33,746 nt of DNA from Vitreoscilla sp. (GTDB lineage: Bacteria; Pseudomonadota; Gammaproteobacteria; Burkholderiales; Neisseriaceae): the NCBI GenBank assembly GCA_030150505.1, contig JASLFS010000056.1, forward strand, positions 1 through 33,746, in the 5' to 3' direction. Positions 17,838 through 25,552 of the stretch are shown here, in pieces. Under the pieces are notes generated by a model that did not search any database, had not been told where the DNA came from, and saw nothing but the letters and a program-made list of their open reading frames with translations. How positions within the stretch are numbered: position 1 is the stretch's first letter; every line of letters starts with the position of its first letter. Made by a program: the position numbers and the translations under genes.

Positions 17838-19184
17838 TTATTGATTACGCACACCCCAGAGCTCAACATTGAGTCCTGGTATTTTTCCTGCAATATGCAT
17901 TGCAATGGAGCCTGTTTTTTCAACTTCAGTCCACAAACTGCCTTTACGGACAATTTCGTAATAAACACTATCGGCTTGATATGGAAGTTGACGAGGGGGA
18001 ACGGGTAACATATTGATTGATAAACCTTGTAAATGGGATTTAATCAATTCAGGTAGGTAGTCGACAGAGGCAAATTTGGTTTGCGCTTTGAATTGGTCAA
18101 TTAAGGTTTCAATAGGAACATCGGCTGTCACCATGACAACGAACGAATCAAATTCTTTGAATAAAGTCGGATTAATCAGACCAATATGCATGCCTTTGTC
18201 TTCTTGCAATTGGATTAATTCTGCTCCTCTGACCAATACAGCGTTCAGCATGGAATATAAATCAACAAAGATGGCATTGAAATTGTCATATGGCGTTAAA
18301 TGTACATATGAAGGATATTGTGATGGCCGTCTGGTTGCTGGCCGCATAAATGTTGCAATTTCACCTGCAAATTCCATTAATTTGTAATACAAATCAATGG
18401 GAGGAGTGATTCTTAATCCAAGATAGGATTTTAAGACAGGGTTGTATTTATTTAAGGTGGTAAGTAATAAGTAATCTGCTACATCGCCACCGCCTTTGGT
18501 ATTTCCTTTTCCTGAGGAAAGCCTGTCAGCTAAGTTATTTGCACGCACATTGAGTAAATTTACTAATTTATCCAGCCAATGAAGAATCCATTCATGTCCG
18601 CCAATTTGCATAATCGGAGGAACAAAATTGGCATCTAATATTACTTCTTTGGTGGATAAGACTGATTGAACACGGGCTATGGGTAGGGCGTTCCAAGAGT
18701 CATTCAATTCATTTTCAAACAGTAATTGCACTTGCATTTTTGATATTTGTGCAATTTGTGTGCCGCGATTAATAACGTTGGAATCAAATAACTCTTCATC
18801 AACCGCTACATAGCGAGCCATGGATTTTTCTGAAAAATCAGCCTCGAAAGTCGTTTCTCCTCCATTGGGTTGTTTTGCTGGTGTGGCTAAGAAAATCTCC
18901 ATGCCGATATGTTTATCTGTAATTTGTATGGATGGGATTTGATAAAAACTGTGTAAGGCATTAAATGGTGTGCCATCTGGCATGATGCCTTCTGTATCAA
19001 ACAAGGATAATTTTCCGACCACTAGAGAATCTTTGTTTAAATGTAAGGATTTAAAGCCCCAATAAAATGGTTCACTGCAAATGAGTCGTTGGTGTGTAAA
19101 CCACTCTAAATATCGTTCTTGCTGCTGAAATAAATGAGAGCGTAGGAAAAGTCCCTCAGCCCAAGCTACTTTGTTGTTTGTCAT
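17838..19184 (-). CDS. tssK: T6SS baseplate protein TssK
   Basis: TssK trimers link the baseplate to the TssL-TssM membrane complex. The 448-aa length is normal. Diagnostic segments are KVAWAEGLFLRSHLFQQQERYLEWF at the start (the WxEGxFLrpqHFQQ motif), FNALHSFYQIP in the shoulder domain, and FMRPATRRPSQYPSYVHLTPYDNFNAIFVDLYSML (the helical stalk and PxYxHddlxxxF pattern). The end GLNVELWGVRNQ is the typical neck/head C-terminus. It is the first gene of the long minus-strand block and is divergent from the FHA-like gene, so its promoter must lie in 19185-19364. Spacing to clpV is 14 bases. Confidence 0.96.
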   Translation of the reverse strand: MTNNKVAWAEGLFLRSHLFQQQERYLEWFTHQRLICSEPFYWGFKSLHLNKDSLVVGKLSLFDTEGIMPDGTPFNALHSFYQIPSIQITDKHIGMEIFLATPAKQPNGGETTFEADFSEKSMARYVAVDEELFDSNVINRGTQIAQISKMQVQLLFENELNDSWNALPIARVQSVLSTKEVILDANFVPPIMQIGGHEWILHWLDKLVNLLNVRANNLADRLSSGKGNTKGGGDVADYLLLTTLNKYNPVLKSYLGLRITPPIDLYYKLMEFAGEIATFMRPATRRPSQYPSYVHLTPYDNFNAIFVDLYSMLNAVLVRGAELIQLQEDKGMHIGLINPTLFKEFDSFVVMVTADVPIETLIDQFKAQTKFASVDYLPELIKSHLQGLSINMLPVPPRQLPYQADSVYYEIVRKGSLWTEVEKTGSIAMHIAGKIPGLNVELWGVRNQ

Positions 19185-19364
19185 ATAATTAATTGACCTA
19201 TTGCTCTATTTATTTGTTAAATGAAATAAATTTAATTTATAAAACATTGATTACATTTAGTATTTTACTTAAATATATTTAAATGGAATAATAGGGGATG
19301 TTGGTTCATTTATCAACAAATAATTAATGCTAAGTAAATTTCTAATGAAAGAAGAGGACAAGTT

Positions 19365-20201
19365 TTGTGTTATTTACAACTGAAATTTATTGACTCAGGG
19401 TCGGCTGTGGCTGAGGTTTTTTATGATGTTGTCAATAAGATACATATAGATGAATATTCTCTAAATTTATCAGAAATTGATGTGGTCACTTTAATTTTGA
19501 TGCAGAAAATATTTGAATATGTTGATGGTGAAATTGTGGTTAATTATATTAATTCGCACGAGATTTCTTTGAATCAAAAAGCATTGGAATTGAATCAATC
19601 TGCCGCAATTAGATTAGGAGATCAATTAATCATCAATGGCCAGTTTTTTTTGGTGGATAAGATTAGCGCTGATAAAAATAATCACTCAGTTTTAGAGAGC
19701 AAACAGTATGTGCTAGGAGAGCTGGATAACGCTTTAGATGGTGAGCAAGATTGGAATAATTCGGAAAACTGGCTGCCTGTAAACAATCATCAACGTCGAC
19801 AAGAGACGATTTTAAAAAAATTAGAAGCTGAGTATTACAATAAAATTCTTCATTTGCCATCGGATTATGAAGAAGAGCGTATTTTAATTAAGAAAGATGA
19901 AAATCTGTCAGGAGATTGGAAAAATGGTGAGTTATTTAATACGGACTCTATTTTAGGAATCGTGAATGATGAATATGATATTAACGGCATTGAGGAGTTG
20001 CTAGGGCAGGATTTTAATCATCAAATCTTTGCTGGTCCTGATGTGAAAGATATTTTACATGTCTTTAATGAGCAGTCTGATGTCAATATGAGCAATTACA
20101 TTTTGCCTGAACAAACAATACACGATAATTATGCCATAGATATTCATGAGCCATTTAATACGATGCTTTCTCATCTTGATTCCAGTGAGGATAGCCAATG
20201 A
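19365..20201 (+). CDS. Divergent FHA-like T6SS accessory protein (possible TagH/Fha)
   Basis: In many T6SS loci an FHA protein (TagH/Fha) binds phosphothreonine and controls firing. This 278-aa protein has only a faint FHA likeness: residues about 1-100 are beta-rich, with the last part IRLGDQLIINGQFFLVDKI fitting the L-xxGDxIxIGxxxxxV end of FHA domains. Position next to tssE and opposite tssK also fits. The key Arg and the GRxxxxD/N-x-I/SRxHaxI motif are not visible, so phosphopeptide binding is doubtful. The rest is acidic with no recognised domain. The start is a TTG; GAAGAGGA six bases upstream supports it. The 180-base gap to tssK should hold divergent promoters; I see only weak ones. 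No PpkA kinase or PppA phosphatase is nearby. Confidence 0.55.
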   Translation: MCYLQLKFIDSGSAVAEVFYDVVNKIHIDEYSLNLSEIDVVTLILMQKIFEYVDGEIVVNYINSHEISLNQKALELNQSAAIRLGDQLIINGQFFLVDKISADKNNHSVLESKQYVLGELDNALDGEQDWNNSENWLPVNNHQRRQETILKKLEAEYYNKILHLPSDYEEERILIKKDENLSGDWKNGELFNTDSILGIVNDEYDINGIEELLGQDFNHQIFAGPDVKDILHVFNEQSDVNMSNYILPEQTIHDNYAIDIHEPFNTMLSHLDSSEDSQ

Positions 20202-20263
20202 TGAGTTTTTTTATATCACGAGAGATGTTTTGTTTTGATGGATTGAAATGGTTAAGCTTATGA
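20198..20263 (+). CDS. Possible 21-codon coupling ORF between the FHA-like gene and tssE
   Basis: An ATG overlaps the stop of the FHA-like gene (ATGA at 20198-20201). The ORF reads MMSFFISREMFCFDGLKWLSL and stops at TGA (20261-20263), inside the tssE ribosome binding site GAGGAATAAAT. This chained layout would let ribosomes run from the FHA-like gene to tssE. The peptide is short and may be a coupling leader, the remains of a longer C-terminus lost by a frameshift, or chance. Confidence 0.3.
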   Translation: MMSFFISREMFCFDGLKWLSL

Positions 20264-20272
20264 GGAATAAAT

Positions 20273-20803
20273 ATGAAAAACAGTGGCAATAATCCACCAC
20301 CATTAAGGGCTAATAAATTATTACAGCCGACTTTGTTTGATCGATTATTTGATGATAATCCTCAGGCGAAAAAAGAGGAAATTAATCAGTTTTCAGTGAA
20401 TAAAGAAGAGCTAAAAAAAATCATACAAAGGGATATTTCGTATCTTTTTAATACCATTAATAAGGCCAATGATATTGATGAAGAAATTTATCAAGAGGCA
20501 TACAATTCGACACTTAATTACGGGATTCCTCCATTGAGTGGACAATTTAATACGGGTTTCTCATGGGATAGAATTAAAGAACAATTATTATCTGCTATTC
20601 ATACATTTGAGCCCAGAATTATTCCAGATAGCATTGAAATTACGCCAAATAATAAAGGGGGTAATTTGTTGGAATACAATACTTTGGCATTTTCTATCTC
20701 GGGACAAGTTTATAGCTTGCCTTATCCCATTGATTTTTTAATTCAGAGCATGGTGGATTTGGAAACCAGTTATTTACAGATTAAAAAAATACACATGCGT
20801 TAA
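20273..20803 (+). CDS. tssE: T6SS baseplate protein TssE (gp25 family)
   Basis: TssE is the gp25-like wedge protein that starts sheath polymerisation. The 176-aa protein begins with the family pattern LQPTLFDRLFDDNPQ, followed by LKKIIQRDISYLFNTIN (the RDLexLLNtr motif in divergent form), and has STLNYGIPPLSG, where the family has a-v-LNYGiPdlsg. The later I-RIIPDSIEITPNN stretch and LAFSISGQVYSLPYPIDFLIQSMVDLETSYLQI match the gp25 C-terminal half. The start ATG follows GAGGA by seven bases. It is the last T6SS gene on this side. No terminator is obvious before the convergent tetR gene 40 bases away. Confidence 0.9.
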   Translation: MKNSGNNPPPLRANKLLQPTLFDRLFDDNPQAKKEEINQFSVNKEELKKIIQRDISYLFNTINKANDIDEEIYQEAYNSTLNYGIPPLSGQFNTGFSWDRIKEQLLSAIHTFEPRIIPDSIEITPNNKGGNLLEYNTLAFSISGQVYSLPYPIDFLIQSMVDLETSYLQIKKIHMR

Positions 20804-20842
20804 TTCGCAATATTTTAAAAAAGATAAAAATCTGAAAAACAA

Positions 20843-21460
20843 TTATTGAGGAATCATTTTTTTATGGGTATTTAAGCTGTATTGCAAAATGGCCCACAAT
20901 GCTTGGCGGCGTTTTTCAAACGATTCCCCTGTATCTGTTAGCTCATCGCTGTAAATTAATTCTACATGTAAGCTATCGATGATGCCTAAATAGGCTTGAG
21001 AAAAGTGTTCCAGTATATCGCTGGGCATTTGATTAAAAATAGATTGCTGATGTAGCTGCTGTGCATATAAATTCTGCACATGGCTTAAATAACCACGGTA
21101 GTCACGAATAATATGATGACGTAAATGATTCGGTGGTAGGTATGCAGTTTGCAATAAAAAGCGCAATGAAACAGATGATATATAACGTTCCTTCATTTGT
21201 AAGCAATAGCGTAAACCTGCTTGCTCATTGATGATATCTTTGGCAAAGGAATCAGAAACAAAATTGGTTTCATCCATGAGAGCATCTTGAAATACCATCA
21301 TGAATAATTCATCTTTAGAATGAAAATGGGTGTAAATTGAAGCTTTTCGGATGCCAACTGTCGTGGCAATTTCATTGAGTGATGAGCCATGGTAGCCACT
21401 GCGGGCAAAGTGTTCTACAGCGGCTTGGCAAATGCGAATCATTGAGGGCGAACGTTTCAT
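20843..21460 (-). CDS. TetR-family transcriptional repressor
   Basis: The 205-aa protein has a TetR N-terminal DNA-binding domain: MIRICQAAVEHFARSGYHGSSLNEIATTVGIRKASIYTHFHSKDELF, with the helix-turn-helix at about residues 28-47. The C-terminal ligand and dimer domain is generic. An upstream TTG at 21484 is in frame, but GGACAGGAG lies nine bases ahead of the ATG at 21460, so the ATG is preferred. It begins 37 bases after the Bcr/CflA transporter on the same strand, so the pair is probably one operon. It likely represses this operon through the perfect palindrome at 22771-22808 (inference). The inducing ligand cannot be told from sequence. Confidence 0.9.
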   Translation of the reverse strand: MKRSPSMIRICQAAVEHFARSGYHGSSLNEIATTVGIRKASIYTHFHSKDELFMMVFQDALMDETNFVSDSFAKDIINEQAGLRYCLQMKERYISSVSLRFLLQTAYLPPNHLRHHIIRDYRGYLSHVQNLYAQQLHQQSIFNQMPSDILEHFSQAYLGIIDSLHVELIYSDELTDTGESFEKRRQALWAILQYSLNTHKKMIPQ

Positions 21461-21497
21461 TGATGACAACTCCTGTCCGCCCAAAGCGGATAAAAAA

Positions 21498-22721
21498 TTA
21501 ATGTGCAGCTGAGTGCTTAGTTTGTTTATTAACGCGGCGAGAGTTTGCGACGGTTAAACATAATATCACAAGGCTAAATATCGCTTGGAAACCTAACCAA
21601 GCTTCGGGGCTAATTTCAGCCAAATACCCTGCTAAAGGTGTTGCTCCTGCTGGAATAACCAATTGTAAAGCGCCCAAAAGTGCAGCAGTGAAACCCAATG
21701 CTGAATTTTGAGATGACATTGCAATCGACATTAATGTGGCTTCTGAAATACCCAATCCAAACATGGCTAAAAACATTCCAAAAACAACACCCCAAAGACC
21801 GATACCTAAATATGCTGATAAAAAAGCAACTATGGCACCAATGACAATAAAGCTAACACCTGCAGTAGATAAGTTTGCGCTACCATAAATACTGACCCAG
21901 CGACTGGTTCCCAATGCACCCAATAAAACAGCAATACCAGTAGCACCAAATACCATTCCAAATGTATCAGGATTTAAACCATAATTATTCTGGTAAACAA
22001 ATGCAGCGCCACTAATATAGGACATTAAAAAGAAAAATACAGCGGATAGTGCTAGAGCAGGTAATAAGAAATTGATATCTTTACCAATGCGAAGGTAGGT
22101 TTTGGTAATTTCTTTTGGTTTTAAAGACAAGCGTTTGTGCTGTGGCAAGCTTTCAGGGAGCTGAATAATGGTGTTAATTAATGCGCAAATTCCCATTAAA
22201 GCTAAAGTAATCATCACTGAGCGCCAGCCAAAATGGGCTTCAATGTAGCCACCAACCGCTGGGGCAATGACAGGAGTGAGGCCTTCAATTGTCATTAATA
22301 AAGCGAACAATCGAGTTGCTTGCGTGCCAGTGGTAACATCTCGAACCGTACTCATGGCAGTCACCAATGTCATGGATGCTGCTAAGCCTTGAAAAAATCG
22401 GGCAGCCAGTAAAACTTCAATGTTTTTTGCACTGGCGGCAATAAATGCAGAAATAATAAAAACTAAAATTGAAATGAGTAAAGGTTTTCGTCGACCAAAT
22501 GCATCGATAATCGGACCGCAAATTAACTGCCCAGCACCCATGGCCAACAAGAAAATAGTCAATGTTAGTTGCATGTTGGCATATGATGTATTGAGTTCTA
22601 CTCCCATGTCTGGCATAGAAGGTAAGTACATATCAATAGATGATGGGCCCAATATGGTAATTAATGCTAACGAAGCTGCTAGCTTGAAGCCTGTATTGCG
22701 ATTTTGTGAGGATTGTTCCAT
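21498..22721 (-). CDS. Bcr/CflA-type multidrug efflux transporter (MFS)
   Basis: This is a drug:proton antiporter of the major facilitator superfamily in the inner membrane. The 407-aa protein has about 12 hydrophobic segments. Family marks are IDMYLPSMPDMG at the end of helix 1 (the Bcr/CflA D-x-YLPxxP motif), GQLICGPIIDAFGRRKPLL (motif A between helices 2 and 3), ARFFQGLAASMTLVTAMSTVRD (R-x-x-QG...a-RD) and LTPVIAPAVGGYI (motif C). Substrates of related proteins include bicyclomycin, chloramphenicol and sulfonamides; the substrate here cannot be named. It is the first gene of the transporter-tetR operon and the 191-base gap upstream holds the probable operator. Confidence 0.93.
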   Translation of the reverse strand: MEQSSQNRNTGFKLAASLALITILGPSSIDMYLPSMPDMGVELNTSYANMQLTLTIFLLAMGAGQLICGPIIDAFGRRKPLLISILVFIISAFIAASAKNIEVLLAARFFQGLAASMTLVTAMSTVRDVTTGTQATRLFALLMTIEGLTPVIAPAVGGYIEAHFGWRSVMITLALMGICALINTIIQLPESLPQHKRLSLKPKEITKTYLRIGKDINFLLPALALSAVFFFLMSYISGAAFVYQNNYGLNPDTFGMVFGATGIAVLLGALGTSRWVSIYGSANLSTAGVSFIVIGAIVAFLSAYLGIGLWGVVFGMFLAMFGLGISEATLMSIAMSSQNSALGFTAALLGALQLVIPAGATPLAGYLAEISPEAWLGFQAIFSLVILCLTVANSRRVNKQTKHSAAH

Positions 22722-22770
22722 GTATCTGTTTCTTATTTGAGAGTTATTGGCTCTAATAGTGAAAAATTGA

Positions 22771-22808
22771 AAATACTAGACTACCTACCGAGAGGTAGTC
22801 TAGTATTT
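22771..22808 (-). promoter_or_regulatory. Perfect palindrome, probable TetR operator
   Basis: Arms of 16 bases match perfectly: 22771-22786 (AAATACTAGACTACCT) and 22793-22808 (AGGTAGTCTAGTATTT), with six bases between. It lies 50-90 bases upstream of the transporter ATG, where a repressor of this operon should bind, and contains TAGAC...GTCTA half-sites like those of NemR-type TetR sites. On the minus strand the arm is followed by TTTTC, so it could also act as a terminator for the TonB receptor gene. Confidence 0.75.
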
Positions 22809-22858
22809 ACTAAGAAAAGACAGATAGACGATGTTATTGCTTGAAATGGCTTGAATAA

Positions 22859-22903
22859 GCTTTGTTGAGAAGCTATTTTGATGAAACAGCAAGTCAACAA
22901 AGC
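22859..22903 (-). repeat. 10-bp inverted repeat after the receptor gene
   Basis: GCTTTGTTGA (22859-22868) and TCAACAAAGC (22894-22903) are perfect inverted copies 25 bases apart, directly after the receptor stop at 22913. The hairpin could end receptor transcription or protect its 3' end, but there is no T-run on the minus strand, so it is not a classical terminator. Confidence 0.4.
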
Positions 22904-22912
22904 CAATGATAC

Positions 22913-25171
22913 TTAGAATTGATGAGAAAACGTGACTCTAATATCTCGACCGGTTCCCGAAACAGCTTCTCCAAGATAAGGTCGATATTCTTTATTAAAT
23001 AAATTGGCAATGGTCAGATTAACTTTGGTATCTCCCCAGTGACTTTTGGGTTGCCACGATGCAAATAAACTATGCAATGGATAACCTTTCGATTTTGGTA
23101 ATTCCCATAAGCCTGAAAGTGGATCTTGTTCAGAAGGGCTACGGTCTTGTCTTCTAATAAATTCACCTCTCCAGCCAGCACTAAAATTCCATTGTGGAAT
23201 ATTAAATCCAAGAGTAGCTGTGGCTTTTCTTGGAGGGATGTCAATTAGCCATGTTTTTTGCTCGAACCATGGGTCGCGTAGAGAATTATCACGCATGCCT
23301 TTCATTGTTGAAAAGCTTAGGCCAGCAAATACATAAGTGCTGTTATAGAAAGATTCTAGTTCAAAACCTTTAATAGTATATCCTGTTAAATTACGGTAAT
23401 TTGTTCGAGGCAATGGGCAGGATATATTGTTATCGATGCTTTGCTCATGGCACATAATGCCGCGATTTCTAAAAATTTCATTTTTACCTCGATTATGGAA
23501 AAAAGTTGCACGTAATTGCAGAGAATCATCTTCTACAAAGAGGTGATTAAAATTCATGACGCTACCAAAAATAAGCGATTTCATTTTTTCTTTATCAAGG
23601 TTTTGGCTACTTCCTGATGTCGATACTTTCGAGGATTGAACGGTATATTGTTCGTCAATGGTTGGAGCCCGCCAAGCTAAAGAGTAGTTCATAAACAAGG
23701 CAATATTGGAATTTGCTTGCCAGTACAATCCCAATCTAGGTGTGAAGCCAGAGTAGTTTTTTTTGCTGTAATCCTGACCATATTGAGGATCAGGGTTTTG
23801 GTAGATAGATAAAATATTGCCATTGCCTTGGTTGCGAATATGGTCATATCGCAATGATGGTGTAATGGTTATATTGCCTATTTTCATACTGTCTTCGAGG
23901 AAAATACTTTTGCTTTCTTGATTTCCTGATGGCATATAAGCTGGCTCATAATAACCAAAATTATAATCTTGTTTGTCAATTTTTGATTTATCAAACATCC
24001 ATATGTTTTGTTTCATTTTTTGATATTGAACGCCTACTTTTATGGCATGTTCAATCATATTTAAACTAATAATGCTGGTGTTGTTTAAGTCAAAATTGAT
24101 ATTTTTGTATTTGACCCAATTCTCATTACCTAAATTGCCTGACATAAAATTGCTAGCATGTTCCGGTCGTAAATCATGCTGTTTTGTTTCAGAAAAGGTT
24201 ATCCGTGCTTTTAAATCAATTAACTCATTGTCCATTGGGATATATTCATACGCTAAACTAGCACTGCGGTCTTTTTGATCACGGTACAATAATTTTCGTT
24301 GCCATGCTTTATCCCAGCCATATTTATCAACTTCTTCCTTTGTTGGATAAGCCATTTCATCACGCATAGCAGCCATCGGCTCCCATCCATCATGACTACT
24401 TTGCATCATGGACCAAGTGATTTTTTGTTCATTTGTTGGGCGTATATTGCCTTTTAGGAGGTAACTGTCTTGGGAATAAGCTGAATATAAAAACTTGCTA
24501 CCATCTGGGCGTTTGACATTATCGGCGTCTCTTTTTGTAAAATAAAATAAAGTATCTATTATTTTATTATCTGTTTGACCAAAAATAGCAGCCGAATAAG
24601 TATTTTGTTTGTTATTGCTGTGTCTAGAATATTTTACAAGAGCGCCAATTGATTGATCATCTTTCAGAAAATCCGATGCATCTTTGGTTTCTAATTTTAC
24701 ATTACCACCAAAACCACCATTTCCGATACTCGCGTCATGCGAACCTTTTCCCACGGTTACTTGCTTAATAAGCTCGGGTTCAATAAAAACAGATCCTTGC
24801 CTGTATTTATCGAATGTTTTTAAGGCTCCATCAACTGTAATTGGCACATCAACACTTTTACTCATCCCCCAAATGTTAATTTTTTGCCCGCCGGGTCTTG
24901 GAGAGCCCACCATTCCTACTCCTGGCATTTTATCTAATACATTCGCAACATTATTTTCTTGTAACTTATCTAAGTTATCTTGATTAAAAATGCTTTTACC
25001 AACCATATTTCGGTTGTTACGAAGACCTTTTACTGTGATTGTTGATAGCTCATAAAGATTATTATTCTCTGCATTTGATAAATCTGTAGGGGAGGCATTG
25101 ACTGAAGAGTAAGAAGCAAGCAATAGACTGGAAATTACGACATATTGTTTGCGATTAGCGAATGTTGGCAC
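22913..25171 (-). CDS. TonB-dependent outer-membrane receptor
   Basis: This is a ligand-gated outer-membrane channel driven by TonB. The 752-aa protein starts with a signal peptide (KQYVVISSLLLASYSSVNA, cleavage near 27). A TonB-box-like ELSTITVKG follows at about 42, then the plug (ANVLDKMPGVGMVG, PITVDGALKTFDKYRQGSVFIEPELIKQVTVGKGSHDASIGNGGFGGNVKLETKDA). A 22-strand barrel ends in the terminal aromatic (THSHQF-like DIRVTFSHQF). The plug and barrel resemble the heme/hemoglobin receptor group. However, the FRAP-NPNL stretch is changed (WRAPTIDEQY... SQNLDKEK) and has no His between, so heme is not certain. The start is GTG with GGAG six bases upstream. A Fur-box-like site upstream suggests iron repression. 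Confidence 0.92.
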   Translation of the reverse strand: MPTFANRKQYVVISSLLLASYSSVNASPTDLSNAENNNLYELSTITVKGLRNNRNMVGKSIFNQDNLDKLQENNVANVLDKMPGVGMVGSPRPGGQKINIWGMSKSVDVPITVDGALKTFDKYRQGSVFIEPELIKQVTVGKGSHDASIGNGGFGGNVKLETKDASDFLKDDQSIGALVKYSRHSNNKQNTYSAAIFGQTDNKIIDTLFYFTKRDADNVKRPDGSKFLYSAYSQDSYLLKGNIRPTNEQKITWSMMQSSHDGWEPMAAMRDEMAYPTKEEVDKYGWDKAWQRKLLYRDQKDRSASLAYEYIPMDNELIDLKARITFSETKQHDLRPEHASNFMSGNLGNENWVKYKNINFDLNNTSIISLNMIEHAIKVGVQYQKMKQNIWMFDKSKIDKQDYNFGYYEPAYMPSGNQESKSIFLEDSMKIGNITITPSLRYDHIRNQGNGNILSIYQNPDPQYGQDYSKKNYSGFTPRLGLYWQANSNIALFMNYSLAWRAPTIDEQYTVQSSKVSTSGSSQNLDKEKMKSLIFGSVMNFNHLFVEDDSLQLRATFFHNRGKNEIFRNRGIMCHEQSIDNNISCPLPRTNYRNLTGYTIKGFELESFYNSTYVFAGLSFSTMKGMRDNSLRDPWFEQKTWLIDIPPRKATATLGFNIPQWNFSAGWRGEFIRRQDRSPSEQDPLSGLWELPKSKGYPLHSLFASWQPKSHWGDTKVNLTIANLFNKEYRPYLGEAVSGTGRDIRVTFSHQF

Positions 25172-25212
25172 GGGGGCTCCGCAAATATTTGTAAAACAGA
25201 TAATATAATATT

Positions 25213-25229
25213 AATGATAATTATTATCA
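25213..25229 (-). promoter_or_regulatory. Fur-box-like operator for the TonB receptor gene
   Basis: AATGATAATTATTATCA (25213-25229) closely matches the core of the Fur consensus GATAATGATAATCATTATC and lies about 42 bases upstream of the receptor GTG. The surrounding 25172-25552 interval is very AT-rich and otherwise holds only the spacer between the receptor and the divergent amidase. Confidence 0.7.
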
Positions 25230-25552
25230 AATATGTAATTAATAAAGTTAGATGAACTTTTGTGCTGAGAAAGTTAATTCTGTTAACTTGTTAAATAAAT
25301 TCAATATTCGATAGTTAATAGATTTATCGAGATGTTGTTTATAAGTGAATTAAATACTGAGTGATGTTGTTCATTACTAAATGAATAATTCTGTCTAAAT
25401 TGCCTAATTATTATGTAATTAACATAAAATTAATGAGGTTGTGCTTGTAGTAACTAATTCGTATGGTATTTTCTAAAGTAAAGTTGTTAAAAGGTATTTG
25501 TTTTTTATATGCAAATAGATATATTTATATAGAATAATTTGTGGAGCTTGAA

